Origin: Methylocella tundrae | Lineage (GTDB): Bacteria > Pseudomonadota > Alphaproteobacteria > Rhizobiales > Beijerinckiaceae | DNA: 64,000 nt | Assembly (NCBI RefSeq): GCF_901905185.1 | Contig: NZ_CABFMQ020000073.1 | Span: 1-64,000, forward strand | Direction of reading: 5' to 3' | Shown: positions 16,076-24,389 of the stretch, one piece after another | Layout: every line of letters begins with the position of its first letter | How positions within the stretch are numbered: position 1 is the first letter of the stretch | Notes under the pieces: model-generated | Seen by the model: the letters and a program-made list of their open reading frames with translations, nothing else | Told to the model about the DNA's origin: nothing | Databases searched by the model: none | Program-made: the position numbers and the translations under genes

Positions 16076-16630
16076 TTACGCCGCCTTGAGAACGTCGCCG
16101 CCGACCTCGCGATTGCAGGGGCAGAGTTCATCCGTCTGCAAGGCGTCGAGCACGCGCAGCGTATCCTTCGGCGCGCGTCCGACATTGAGATTGGTCGCGT
16201 AGATATGCTGGATCACATTGTCGGGATCGACAATGAAGGTATAGCGATAGGCGACGCCGGCTGGAGAGCGGACGCCGAGGCCGTCGGTCAGCGAGCCATT
16301 GGTGTCGGCGAATTGCCAGATCGGCAGCTTGGCGAGGTCCTTATGGTCGCGCCGCCAGGCGAGCTTGACGAATTCATTATCCGTCGATCCGCCGAGAACG
16401 ACCGCGTCACGGTCGGAAAATTCCTCGTTCAGGCGCGCAAATTCGGCGATCTCGGTCGGGCAGACGAAGGTAAAATCCTTGGGATAAAAGAAAATGATTT
16501 TCCATTTTCCAGGGAAGCTCAGTTCGGTGAGCGTCTCGAAAGCGCTCTCGCCGTTTTCTTCGTGCTTTTCAAAGCCGGGCTTGACGCCAGTTACAGAAAA
16601 ACTCGGGATTGTTTCGCCAATTCCAGCCAT
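16076..16630 (-). CDS. ahpC: Alkyl hydroperoxide reductase AhpC (2-Cys peroxiredoxin)
   Basis: 184 residues. The peroxidatic cysteine lies in [11 protein letters not shown] and the resolving cysteine in [12 protein letters not shown], as in AhpC partnered with AhpD. It reduces hydrogen peroxide and organic hydroperoxides. Good ribosome site GAGGAG eight bases before the ATG. An OxyR-like palindrome lies 91 bases upstream at 16721-16737. Confidence 0.96.
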   Translation of the reverse strand: MAGIGETIPSFSVTGVKPGFEKHEENGESAFETLTELSFPGKWKIIFFYPKDFTFVCPTEIAEFARLNEEFSDRDAVVLGGSTDNEFVKLAWRRDHKDLAKLPIWQFADTNGSLTDGLGVRSPAGVAYRYTFIVDPDNVIQHIYATNLNVGRAPKDTLRVLDALQTDELCPCNREVGGDVLKAA

Positions 16631-17049
16631 GTATACTCTCCTCTTGAACAGCTGATGTAGCCGTTGTGAACCTATATTAGTTGACCAAAAGCGCGTCTAA
16701 TCGCTTATGTAAATCGAAAAGATAGCCTGGCCCTATCGTGCCGATTATCAGCCTTTTCGACCGACCGAGCCGTAACTCCGGCGGCAGCGGGCCCTGACGC
16801 GCAGCATCGCAGGGGGCAAAACGCCTGTGCTTCGCGGCTTGCGCTGAAAATTGATCCTGGTCAGAGGAAGCTTCACTTAGAATTCCTCTAACACCAACGC
16901 TAAAGTAAGCCCCCAACAGTCCGCGCTCCACGCGACATTAAGTCGCAGCTAAAGCTGGCGCTATGCCGCCCGACGCGCTTTCGCGGGTTGATAAGGCCAA
17001 TTCTTCGCCGATCTCTTGCAATGCAACACAACTCGGGCGACAAGCCTTC
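16631..17049. other. Divergent regulatory region ahpC / ABC-F
   Basis: No gene of its own is convincing in these 419 bases. It must hold the ahpC promoter, reading left with the OxyR-like site, and the ABC-F promoter, reading right. An in-frame extension of the ABC-F gene back to 16963 exists but looks non-coding. Confidence 0.6.
16721..16737. promoter_or_regulatory. Candidate OxyR binding site
   Basis: GATAG-N7-CTATC is a perfect interrupted palindrome with the ATAG-N7-CTAT spacing of OxyR half sites; seven bases on, ATTA-N7-TTTC is a poor second half. It precedes ahpC, a classic OxyR target, with oxyR itself nearby. Inferred from motif and context. Confidence 0.55.
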
Positions 17050-18933
17050 ATGCTTCATATCAACGATGTCACGCTTCGGCTGGGTCCGAGGATTCTGTTC
17101 GACAAGGCGACCGCCGCCCTGCCCGACAATGCGCGGATTGGCTTCGTCGGCCGCAATGGCGCCGGGAAGACAACTTTATTCCGTATGATTTCGGGCGAGC
17201 TTGCTCCCGAATCAGGAACAATATCCTACCCGCGCCAGATGCGGCTTGGCCGCGTCGAGCAGGAAGCGCCCGGCGGCGCGCAGACGCTGATCGATTTCGT
17301 GCTCGAGGCCGACCTCGAACGGGCCGCCTTGATGCGCGAGGCCGAGACGGCGACGGACCCCTCCCGCATCGCCGATATTCAGATGCGGCTTGTCGATATC
17401 GGCGCTCATGCCGCGCCCGCCCGCGCCGCCGGCATTCTCGCCGGCCTCGGCTTTGACGAGGCGGCGCAAAATCGCTCGCTGTCGGAGTTTTCCGGCGGCT
17501 GGCGCATGCGCGTCGCTCTCGCCGCTGTGCTGTTTTCCGCCCCCGATCTGCTGCTGCTCGACGAGCCGACCAACTATCTCGATCTCGAAGGCACGCTCTG
17601 GCTGATCGACTATCTGCAGCGCTATCCAGCGACGATCCTTGTCATCAGCCACGACCGCGACCTGCTCGACGCCGTATCCGACCATATCCTGCATCTCGAT
17701 ACGGCGAAGCTAACGCTCTGGCGCGGCAATTATTCGAGCTTCGAAAAGCAGCGCCGCGAACAGCAGGCAATTTTGCTGAAGCACAAGAAGAAGCAGGACG
17801 ATCAGCGCAAGCACCTGCAATCATTTGTTGACCGCTTCCGGGCGAAGGCGACCAAAGCGGCGCAGGCGCAATCGCGGCTCAAAATGCTCGCGAAGATGGA
17901 GCCGATCGCGGCCATCGTCGACGGCCATATTCTGCCGTTCCGCCTGCCCTCGCCGGCCAAACCTTTAAGTCCGCCAATCGTCGCGATGGATGACGCCAGC
18001 GTTGGTTACGGCGAAGTTCCGGTGCTGAAGCGTCTCTCCCTGAACATCGCCGAGGACGACCGCATCGGCCTTCTTGGGTCGAACGGCAATGGCAAATCGA
18101 CCTTCGCCAAGCTCGTCGCGGGCCGGCTTACGGCGCAGGGCGGCGTCCTGCGCCGCTCGTCGAAACTCGATGTCGGATTTTTCGCGCAGCATCAGGTCGA
18201 TGATCTCGATGAAAAGGCGACGCCCTATCAATGCGTCGCCGAACTCATGCGCGATTCGACCGAAGCCAAAATTCGCGGAAAATGCGCGCAGTTCGGCTTT
18301 CCGAACATCAAGGCCGACACAAAGATCGCGCAATTATCCGGCGGCGAGAAGGCGCGGCTCCTGATGGGCCTCGCAGCCTTCAACGGACCGCATCTTCTTA
18401 TTCTCGATGAGCCTACCAACCATCTCGACATCGACAGCCGCGCCGCGCTGATCGAGGCGATCAATGATTTCGAGGGCGCCATCATCCTCGTCTCGCATGA
18501 TCGCCATCTGCTCGAGGCCTGCGCGGACCGGCTTTGGCTCGTCGGGGACGGCACGGTCAAGGCGTTCGACGGCGACATGGACGATTACCGGAAATATGTG
18601 CTCGATCGCGCCGGCGGCGGCAACGGCAAAGCAGGCAAGAAAGAACGGGCGCTGGAGTTGGAGCGGGCGCCGCAACGGCAGAGCGCGCCAAGCCGCAAAG
18701 AGTCAGCGCCGCTGAAGAAGCGCATCTGGGCGGTCGAAGAGAGAATGCGGAAATTCCAGGACCTTATCGAGCGCGTGGACAAGGCTCTCGCCCATCCCGC
18801 GAGCTTCGCCAAAGACCCCGCGAAGGCCGCCCAGCTTTCCGCGCAGCGCAGCGAACTCGAAAAAACCCTGCTGCTCGCCGAGGAAGAATGGCTGGAGCTC
18901 ACCGGCCAGTTTGAGGCGGCGCAGACCGGGTAG
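17050..18933 (+). CDS. ABC-F family ATPase (EttA/Uup/YheS type)
   Basis: ATG 17050 gives 627 residues. Two ABC domains without membrane segments: first Walker A GRNGAGKTT, signature LSEFSGGWRMR, DEPTNYLD; second Walker A GSNGNGKST, signature LSGGEKARLL, DEPTNHLD. Between them lies the charged ABC-F linker (FEKQRREQQAILLKHKKKQ, FVDRFRAKATKAAQAQSR), and the C terminus is a coiled coil (KKRIWAVEERMRKFQDLIE). ABC-F proteins bind the ribosome E site and ease stalled translation. Subtype looks YheS/Uup-like. Confidence 0.9.
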   Translation: MLHINDVTLRLGPRILFDKATAALPDNARIGFVGRNGAGKTTLFRMISGELAPESGTISYPRQMRLGRVEQEAPGGAQTLIDFVLEADLERAALMREAETATDPSRIADIQMRLVDIGAHAAPARAAGILAGLGFDEAAQNRSLSEFSGGWRMRVALAAVLFSAPDLLLLDEPTNYLDLEGTLWLIDYLQRYPATILVISHDRDLLDAVSDHILHLDTAKLTLWRGNYSSFEKQRREQQAILLKHKKKQDDQRKHLQSFVDRFRAKATKAAQAQSRLKMLAKMEPIAAIVDGHILPFRLPSPAKPLSPPIVAMDDASVGYGEVPVLKRLSLNIAEDDRIGLLGSNGNGKSTFAKLVAGRLTAQGGVLRRSSKLDVGFFAQHQVDDLDEKATPYQCVAELMRDSTEAKIRGKCAQFGFPNIKADTKIAQLSGGEKARLLMGLAAFNGPHLLILDEPTNHLDIDSRAALIEAINDFEGAIILVSHDRHLLEACADRLWLVGDGTVKAFDGDMDDYRKYVLDRAGGGNGKAGKKERALELERAPQRQSAPSRKESAPLKKRIWAVEERMRKFQDLIERVDKALAHPASFAKDPAKAAQLSAQRSELEKTLLLAEEEWLELTGQFEAAQTG

Positions 18934-18953
18934 GCGCGCCGCGCGCCAAACTC

Positions 18954-19517
18954 TCAATGCCGTGTGCCAGGCCACGCGCCAGTAGACGGCGCCTGCGCGA
19001 TGGTCCTCGTCAGCACGCCACCGAAGGGGGCCAGCACGAAGTTTTCCGCCATGAGCGCCCGGCCGAGAGAGCGGCTGGCGGCGAGCAGGATGCGCGCCTC
19101 GTCGATGCCGACGAGTTCGGCGGCGGCGAGCAATTCCTCATGCGAATTATTCTGCTGCGACGCGCCGACGAGATTGAGAACCCAATATTCGTCCCGGCAC
19201 AGGCAGCGGCAAACGTCGGGCAGCCAACCGATCGGCCTTTGCGAACGCTGGTTCAGGACCCGCGTGAAAAGATGAAATTCGGCATAGAGCGCTTTGCCGG
19301 CGTCGAGTGAAACGTAACGCAGCAAAACGTCCCAGGCGCAGTCCCAGCAGAACATGTCTCGTGTTGTATAGCCCGCCATCCAATAGCGGTATTGCGCGAA
19401 GAAGAGATGTTCGGCCGGGGCGTCGGCATGAACGCCGGCGACTTCCGTTGCATGTTTTTGATTCTGAACCATTGCGCCATCCGTCTGGTCATGGATCGAT
19501 TTCAAGGGTCGAGACAT
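18954..19517 (-). CDS. Hypothetical cysteine-rich protein, 187 residues
   Basis: Not a family I can name. Composition is striking: FFAQYRYWMAGYTTRDMFCWDCAWD near residues 39-63 and DVCRCLCRDEYWV near residues 101-113 give two C-x-x-C-like groups, suggesting metal binding or redox activity. The rest is helical (ELLAAAELVGIDEARILLAASRSLGRAL). Start is uncertain: ATG 19517 or ATG 19472. The 83-residue gene just upstream on the same strand may be a partner. Confidence 0.7.
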   Translation of the reverse strand: MSRPLKSIHDQTDGAMVQNQKHATEVAGVHADAPAEHLFFAQYRYWMAGYTTRDMFCWDCAWDVLLRYVSLDAGKALYAEFHLFTRVLNQRSQRPIGWLPDVCRCLCRDEYWVLNLVGASQQNNSHEELLAAAELVGIDEARILLAASRSLGRALMAENFVLAPFGGVLTRTIAQAPSTGAWPGTRH

Positions 19518-19534
19518 GTTGCTGGACTGTGCGT

Positions 19535-19786
19535 TCAGCCGGCCGCCTGCTTCCTCGCCGAGGGCCGATCGTTCGTGCTAGCTCGTGCGAGATGGGAAGA
19601 TACAAACTCCTCGGCTTTCTTCTTCAAGCATTCTTCGACGCAAGATCCGTCGTAATAGGCCTGCAGCGCAAGAAAGCAGTGTTGCACCAGTTCATCGGTC
19701 TTTATCGACCATTCACCAAAGCCGTCATCGATCGCCTGTTGCAAGATTTTATTTATTCTAATTCTTTCATTTAACAGGTCACACAT
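19535..19786 (-). CDS. Hypothetical protein, 83 residues
   Basis: ATG 19786 is chosen because GGAGG sits five bases upstream (an open frame continues further left but lacks this). Mostly helical: MCDLLNERIRINKILQQAID, then LVQHCFLALQAYYDGSCVEECLKKKAEEF with three cysteines in 16 residues. No family recognised. Ends 18 bases before the 187-residue gene, so a two-gene unit of Cys-containing proteins is likely. Confidence 0.6.
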   Translation of the reverse strand: MCDLLNERIRINKILQQAIDDGFGEWSIKTDELVQHCFLALQAYYDGSCVEECLKKKAEEFVSSHLARASTNDRPSARKQAAG

Positions 19787-20173
19787 AGCATCCTCCGCGT
19801 ATGTTGCGGGTATTATATTTAAACGGATGCTTATTTGGCTGCAAGACACATGTTTCTTATCTATTCTATTTCGATATTGGACTTTTGACGTTCGCGAAGC
19901 AGACATCAACCCGCCCCGGCTGGTTTGTCCCGGCTCTTGCGAGCGCCTCGCGGGAGCACTCCCGGAACGAACCCGCTCGGCCAGACTTTGTCGACGCCGT
20001 CTGGCTGGTTCCAGCAAACCTCTGGCAACCGCCGCGAGGCCAATGCGGTCTTGGGCGCCTCGGCCCATCGCTACGCCAAAGTTGATCGGCAGCTATGCAA
20101 AATCGCGGCACTCCGATCCCTCTCACTCGGCGAAGGCATCGGGACGTCTGAGCTTTTCAGATAAGGTCCGGCT
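19787..20173. other. Intergenic stretch between unknown gene and moeA
   Basis: No convincing gene in these 387 bases; the short frames present have non-coding composition. AT-rich at the left (19790-19890), which probably holds the promoter for the leftward 83-residue gene. Confidence 0.5.
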
Positions 20174-21448
20174 TCAGCGGATCAGATCGTAGTCGATGAA
20201 GTTGATAACGTCTCCGGGGGCGACTTTGACGACGTCCTCCGGCAACTCGACAAGCCCATGCGTGCGCGTCAGCGAGGTCAAAACCGCCGCGCCTTCGACG
20301 CCATATTTCTCCGCCACCAGCGCTCCCGTCGAATCCGTGAGCACGACAACACGGACATATTCGCGCCGGCCGGCTTTCTTCTTGTAAGCGAAACCCGACT
20401 TCACCGGAAACCTGCGCTCCGGCTCGAATTCAGCGCCAGATAGAGCCGCGATCAGGGGACGCGCGATAAAGGCGAAGGCGATGAAAACCGCAACCGGATT
20501 GCCCGGCAGTCCGACGAAGGGGACGCCTTCGATGACGCCCATTGCGACGGGGCGTCCCGGTTTGATGGCGAGCCGCCAGAACACCAACGCGCCCTCGTCG
20601 CAAATCGCCGCCTTGACGTGATCTTCTTCGCCCATGGAGACGCCGCCCGAAGTCAGCACGAGATCATGCTCGCGCGCAGCGGCGCGGATCGCCGCGCGGA
20701 TTTCCGCTGTGTCATCGGCGAGAACGCCAAGGTCGGTGACCGACACCCCTTGGCGGCGCAGCAAGCCCTGCAGCAGAAAGCGATTGGCGTCATAAACGGC
20801 GGACGGCTTCAATGGCTCGCCGGGCGAAACGATTTCATCGCCGGTGGAAAAAATCGCAACCTTCAGTCTGCGTCGGACGCCAAGGCGGTCGAAGCCGAGC
20901 GCGGCGGCAAGGCCCAGATCTTCCGGACGCAGACGCCTGCCCGCCCGAAGCGCGGTCTCGCCGACGCTGATGTCTTCGCCACGCAGGCGGCGGTTGGCGC
21001 CGCGCGAAAGGCCGGGCGGCAGGCTGACGCGCCCATCGCTGATGCGTCGGCAGTCTTCCTGCATGAAAACCGTGTCCATCCCTTCCGGCATGGCGGCGCC
21101 TGTGAAGATCCGCACCGCCTTTCCTGCGAAACCCGCAGCCGTCCGGCAATCGGTAATCGCAAGCGCATGGCCCGCCGCCGCCCTTCCTCCGAGATCGAGC
21201 ACGGTCTCAACCGCTGGCGCCAAATCGTCGAAGCACACGGCGAAGCCGTCCACGGCCGAATTGTCGAAGCCTGGCAAATCCCTCGGCGCGATGAGATCTT
21301 GCGCCAGCACCCGGCCCTCAGCTTCGATCAGGGAAACAGGTTCGACGTCCTCAATGCACGGCATGCGCGCGAATATGGCCGCCACAGCCTCGTCGACCGT
21401 CATCAGCCTGTCGTCGGCCGCAAAGCTATCCTTGCTGAGTTGAGCCAT
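20174..21448 (-). CDS. moeA: Molybdopterin molybdenumtransferase
   Basis: 424 residues, usual MoeA length. Motifs: LPGFDNSAVDGFAV near residue 60, RIFTGAAMPEGMDTVFMQED, FSTGDEIVSPGEPL, LTSGGVSMGEEDHVK and GLPGNPVAVF. It inserts molybdate into adenylylated molybdopterin in the last step of Moco synthesis. Follows mobB by 11 bases on the same strand, giving a cofactor operon. Confidence 0.95.
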   Translation of the reverse strand: MAQLSKDSFAADDRLMTVDEAVAAIFARMPCIEDVEPVSLIEAEGRVLAQDLIAPRDLPGFDNSAVDGFAVCFDDLAPAVETVLDLGGRAAAGHALAITDCRTAAGFAGKAVRIFTGAAMPEGMDTVFMQEDCRRISDGRVSLPPGLSRGANRRLRGEDISVGETALRAGRRLRPEDLGLAAALGFDRLGVRRRLKVAIFSTGDEIVSPGEPLKPSAVYDANRFLLQGLLRRQGVSVTDLGVLADDTAEIRAAIRAAAREHDLVLTSGGVSMGEEDHVKAAICDEGALVFWRLAIKPGRPVAMGVIEGVPFVGLPGNPVAVFIAFAFIARPLIAALSGAEFEPERRFPVKSGFAYKKKAGRREYVRVVVLTDSTGALVAEKYGVEGAAVLTSLTRTHGLVELPEDVVKVAPGDVINFIDYDLIR

Positions 21449-21459
21449 AAGGTCGAACC

Positions 21460-21999
21460 TTAGAAATCCAGAGCGCCGCGCTCGAGCCTTGCAATCGTTT
21501 CGTCGAGCGGCGCGGCCAAACGCTCGACGAGCGTCGCCACCGCCTCGACGTCGTTGAGATCGGCATAGGGAAGAAGCAAGCCCTCGCCGCCCGCATCGCT
21601 TACGAAGGCCTTGATGCTGGGATCATCTGGATAGAGCAGAGCTTTGCCGTTGGCCAGTCTATGCACCTCGATCTTGCCAAGGGGGTCGCGCTTGTAACCC
21701 TCGACCAAAACGAAATCGACGGGGCTCATATGCGCGAGCAAAGCGCCGAGCCGCGGCTCATCGCCGCCGCGCAGTTCATGCATCAAAGCCCAGCGATTGG
21801 CGGAGGCGACGAGAACCTCGCTCGCGCCCGCCTCGCGGTGCGCATAGGAATCCTTGCCCGGCTGATCGACATCGAAGCCATGATGCGCATGTTTCAGCGT
21901 CGAGACCGAAAAGCCGCGCGCGATCAGGCAAGGGATGAGCTTGACGATCAAGGTCGTCTTGCCCGCGCTGCTCCATCCGGCGAGGCCAATGACGCGCAT
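21460..21999 (-). CDS. mobB: Molybdopterin-guanine dinucleotide biosynthesis protein B
   Basis: 179 residues; P-loop LAGWSSAGKTTLIVKL at the start, then STLKHAHHGFDVDQPGKDSY and HRLANGK, characteristic of MobB GTPases. MobB assists MobA in converting Moco to the guanine dinucleotide form used by enzymes such as formate dehydrogenase. No mobA is visible nearby. Upstream of moeA in the same transcript. Confidence 0.93.
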   Translation of the reverse strand: MRVIGLAGWSSAGKTTLIVKLIPCLIARGFSVSTLKHAHHGFDVDQPGKDSYAHREAGASEVLVASANRWALMHELRGGDEPRLGALLAHMSPVDFVLVEGYKRDPLGKIEVHRLANGKALLYPDDPSIKAFVSDAGGEGLLLPYADLNDVEAVATLVERLAAPLDETIARLERGALDF

Positions 22000-22100
22000 C
22001 AGAGGCGCGCCAATTCTTCCCGCGAGAACGGGTCGACCACGCGCTCCTGAGCCAAGGCTCGGCCTTTGCCCGCGCCAGCTGGAGAGATCGGTTTGGTCAT
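21999..22100 (-). CDS. Possible 33-residue leader gene of mobB
   Basis: A short frame (MTKPISPAGAGKGRALAQ..., ending REELARL) whose TGA shares bases with the mobB ATG, the arrangement of coupled genes. There is no clear ribosome site and no recognisable family, so it may be chance. Confidence 0.3.
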   Translation of the reverse strand: MTKPISPAGAGKGRALAQERVVDPFSREELARL

Positions 22101-22375
22101 CTGATGCCGAGAACCTCTGCTTTGAACTATCACCAAAGAAACCCGAAAAAGAACCAACGCCCCGGGAGCATAGCCCTCCGAGCGCGGATCGGCCAGCGGA
22201 TGCGGGGCTTGGAGAAAGAGGCCGCCCGCGCTGCCCCGACGCGCTGATTTCCCCTGCTCCGCCTGTGGCGCGTCATTTCCGCTCAACGCCTGCGCTTCCT
22301 CTGGAAAATTGCGGCGGCATCGCTTACCATCCGCGCCGTCATATTCGCGCCACAGGACCTCTCATAGCTTAACGC

Positions 22376-22618
22376 ATGACGATCCAATCGACTTCGACGG
22401 CTCTTGATCTGCGCGGGCTGCTCTGTCCGCTGCCGGCGCTGCGCACGCGAAAAGCTTTGCGCGGGCTGAGCGGCGGCGATCTGCTGGTCGTCGAATGCAC
22501 CGATCCGCTCGCGGCCATCGATATCCCTCACCTCTTGCGGGAGACTGGCGACCTCCTGGAGCGCCAGGAAAATATCGGCGGGGCGACGATTTTTCATATC
22601 AGGCGGAAGCATTTATGA
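22376..22618 (+). CDS. TusA-family sulfur carrier protein
   Basis: 80 residues with the TusA/SirA signature LDLRGLLCPLPALRTRKAL, whose CPxP cysteine carries persulfide sulfur. Proteins of this family pass sulfur to tRNA thiolation, Moco enzymes or sulfur oxidation. Being next to Moco genes fits a role in supplying sulfur to a molybdenum enzyme, which is an inference. The stop overlaps the DUF2478 start. Confidence 0.88.
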   Translation: MTIQSTSTALDLRGLLCPLPALRTRKALRGLSGGDLLVVECTDPLAAIDIPHLLRETGDLLERQENIGGATIFHIRRKHL

Positions 22619-23187
22619 GCGGACGCGTTTCTTCCGACGTCAACACCCTGGCGGCGCTGGTGTTTGAGGATAGCGAAGCGGCGAACGGCATCGTCGAGGC
22701 TTTCGCGCGCGATGTTTCCCTCGCCGGCCATCGCATCGGCGGCGTGATCCAGATCGCCGACGCCACGCAAGCCTGCGATTGCCGCGACACGCTTCTCTAT
22801 GACGTCGAGACCGGCGAGCGCGTCTCGATCCTGCAGGATCTTGGCCGTCAGTCACAATCCTGCCGCGTCGACACATCGGCGATCGCACATGCCGCCCATC
22901 TGATCGCGACGGCGCTCGAAAGATCGCCTGACCTTTTGTTCATCAATCGTTTCGGCAAGCTGGAAATCGAGGGCAACGGTCTCCTTTCGGAAATTGGCGC
23001 GGCGGCCGTCGCTGGAATTCCGACGCTGGTCTGCGTACCGGCGCGCTTTCTTGAAGCCTGGCGTCGGTTCACCATGGGCTTCGACGAGGAACTGCCCTGT
23101 TCCGCCGAGGCTTTGCAGCAATGGTGGAGCGCGGTGAAACAGCGCTCCGCTCCCACGCCAGTCAGCATTGATGCGTCTTCCGGATGA
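22615..23187 (+). CDS. DUF2478 family protein
   Basis: 190 residues. Opening LAALVFEDSEAANGIVEAFARDV and GHRIGGVIQIAD, then CDCRDTLLYDVETGERVSI and LLFINRFGKLEIEGNG, match the DUF2478 family, which resembles small P-loop NTPases and is often found beside molybdate or Moco genes. A strict Walker A is not visible. Coupled to tusA-like and NUDIX genes by ATGA overlaps, forming a three-gene operon divergent from moeA/mobB. Confidence 0.75.
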   Translation: MSGRVSSDVNTLAALVFEDSEAANGIVEAFARDVSLAGHRIGGVIQIADATQACDCRDTLLYDVETGERVSILQDLGRQSQSCRVDTSAIAHAAHLIATALERSPDLLFINRFGKLEIEGNGLLSEIGAAAVAGIPTLVCVPARFLEAWRRFTMGFDEELPCSAEALQQWWSAVKQRSAPTPVSIDASSG

Positions 23188-23918
23188 GCTCTGGCGGGCC
23201 CCGGATCGAAGACATCGAAGACATCGCTATCGAGGTGCGGGAGCGGCTCTGGCCCTTCGCCATCGACGAGAGCGAGGCGATCGACCGTCATTGGGACAAA
23301 TTGCGCGCGAAGAATCCGCGCCTGTTCAATGGCCGCGTCTTTCTCAACTTTGAGAGGCGTGAAGAGACCGTGGGCGTCCGGCGCACCCTGCGAGGCGCCG
23401 CGGCCGCCGTCGACTACAAGGCGTTTCTGGCCTGGCGCGATTTCGGCTTTCCCGATTCAAATGTGCGCAATTGCTTCGCCATGGCGGCGTTGCGCTCGGC
23501 TGACGGCGCCTTCTTGCTCGGACGAATGAACGACCTGACCGCAAACAGCGGAAAAATCTATTTTCCAGCAGGGACGCCCGACCCCAGCGACGTCAGGGAC
23601 GGAGCGCTCGATCTCGAAGGCAGCGTCTCGCGTGAGTTGCTGGAGGAAACCGGCCTCGGCGCCGATGAGGTTGATTTCGCGCCGGGATGGACCGTCGTCT
23701 TCGAGGGTCCGCGCATCGCCTGCATGAAGCTGACCCGCTCCCGACTGCGCGCGGCTGAAATAGAGGCGCGATTTCAGGCCTTCATCGCGCTGCAGGCGGA
23801 GCCCGAACTCGTCGCGCTGCACCCTGTTTTTTCGGTGTGCGACCTCGACGAGGAACGGATGCCCGATTTCACGCTGCGCTATTTGCGTCATGCGCTCGAA
23901 CGATATCGGGCGTCGTAA
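23184..23918 (+). CDS. NUDIX hydrolase
   Basis: 244 residues. The NUDIX helix is SVSRELLEETGL near residues 149-160, preceded by IYFPAGTPDPSDV in place of the usual glycine loop; the spacing to the first conserved Gly is longer than the standard GX5EX7 box. An N-terminal region of about 100 residues precedes it (RERLWPFAIDESEAIDRHWDK). Likely cleaves a nucleoside diphosphate-linked compound; substrate unknown. Last gene of the tusA-like operon. Confidence 0.82.
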   Translation: MSSGGPRIEDIEDIAIEVRERLWPFAIDESEAIDRHWDKLRAKNPRLFNGRVFLNFERREETVGVRRTLRGAAAAVDYKAFLAWRDFGFPDSNVRNCFAMAALRSADGAFLLGRMNDLTANSGKIYFPAGTPDPSDVRDGALDLEGSVSRELLEETGLGADEVDFAPGWTVVFEGPRIACMKLTRSRLRAAEIEARFQAFIALQAEPELVALHPVFSVCDLDEERMPDFTLRYLRHALERYRAS

Positions 23919-23996
23919 CGTCGGCGGATCATCGAGCCGGTTGGATTGATCCTTGTTCAGGCGAACGGCGTTTCCTTGGCGGGGAACGGCTCCAAT

Positions 23997-24335
23997 TCAC
24001 GCGCGATAGCCATGATTCACCTTGGTCGAGCGGATAATGGCCGCCGCCTCACCCTCCCTGCCGGCCGCGCAGGCATTGGCCGCGCGCGCCAGATCCGCTT
24101 CGATTTTATCGTAGACGGACTGGTTGAGATTGCCGGTCGCGACGTCCGCGGTAAGAACCTTCTGATAGTTGTTGAGGCTTTCCGTGCAGGCGGCGTTCTC
24201 CGGCAAGGCAGGCCAGTTCGGCAAGCGAGGTCCCGGCGCCGCGGCCACGGGCCCCGGAGCGCCGGAAGACTGATTGCAGCCGGCAAGCGCCACAGAAGCG
24301 CCGACAAGCGCGATCGACAATAAAATCCGGTGCAT
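23997..24335 (-). CDS. Small lipoprotein
   Basis: ATG 24335 gives 112 residues with signal peptide and lipobox (LVGASVALAGC, Cys21). The mature protein begins with a Gly/Pro/Ala linker and contains two further cysteines (NAACTESL, AANACAAG), likely a disulfide. No named domain. Expected to be anchored in the outer or inner membrane facing the periplasm. Confidence 0.75.
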   Translation of the reverse strand: MHRILLSIALVGASVALAGCNQSSGAPGPVAAAPGPRLPNWPALPENAACTESLNNYQKVLTADVATGNLNQSVYDKIEADLARAANACAAGREGEAAAIIRSTKVNHGYRA

Positions 24336-24389
24336 TCTGGACTCCGCAAGAGAAGGCTGCGCCCCCATCTCATTCGGAGCCTGTCTCTG

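Noticed and set aside
16963..17049. N-terminal extension of the ABC-F gene
   Set aside because: The extra 29 residues do not look like an ABC-F start; the family begins at MLHINDV.
20618..21463. 281-codon open frame on + strand
   Set aside because: Antisense to moeA, which is a clear match; composition is Arg-rich shadow type.
22101..22286. Longer 95-codon version of the frame before mobB
   Set aside because: The extra N-terminal part has shadow-like composition and no ribosome site.
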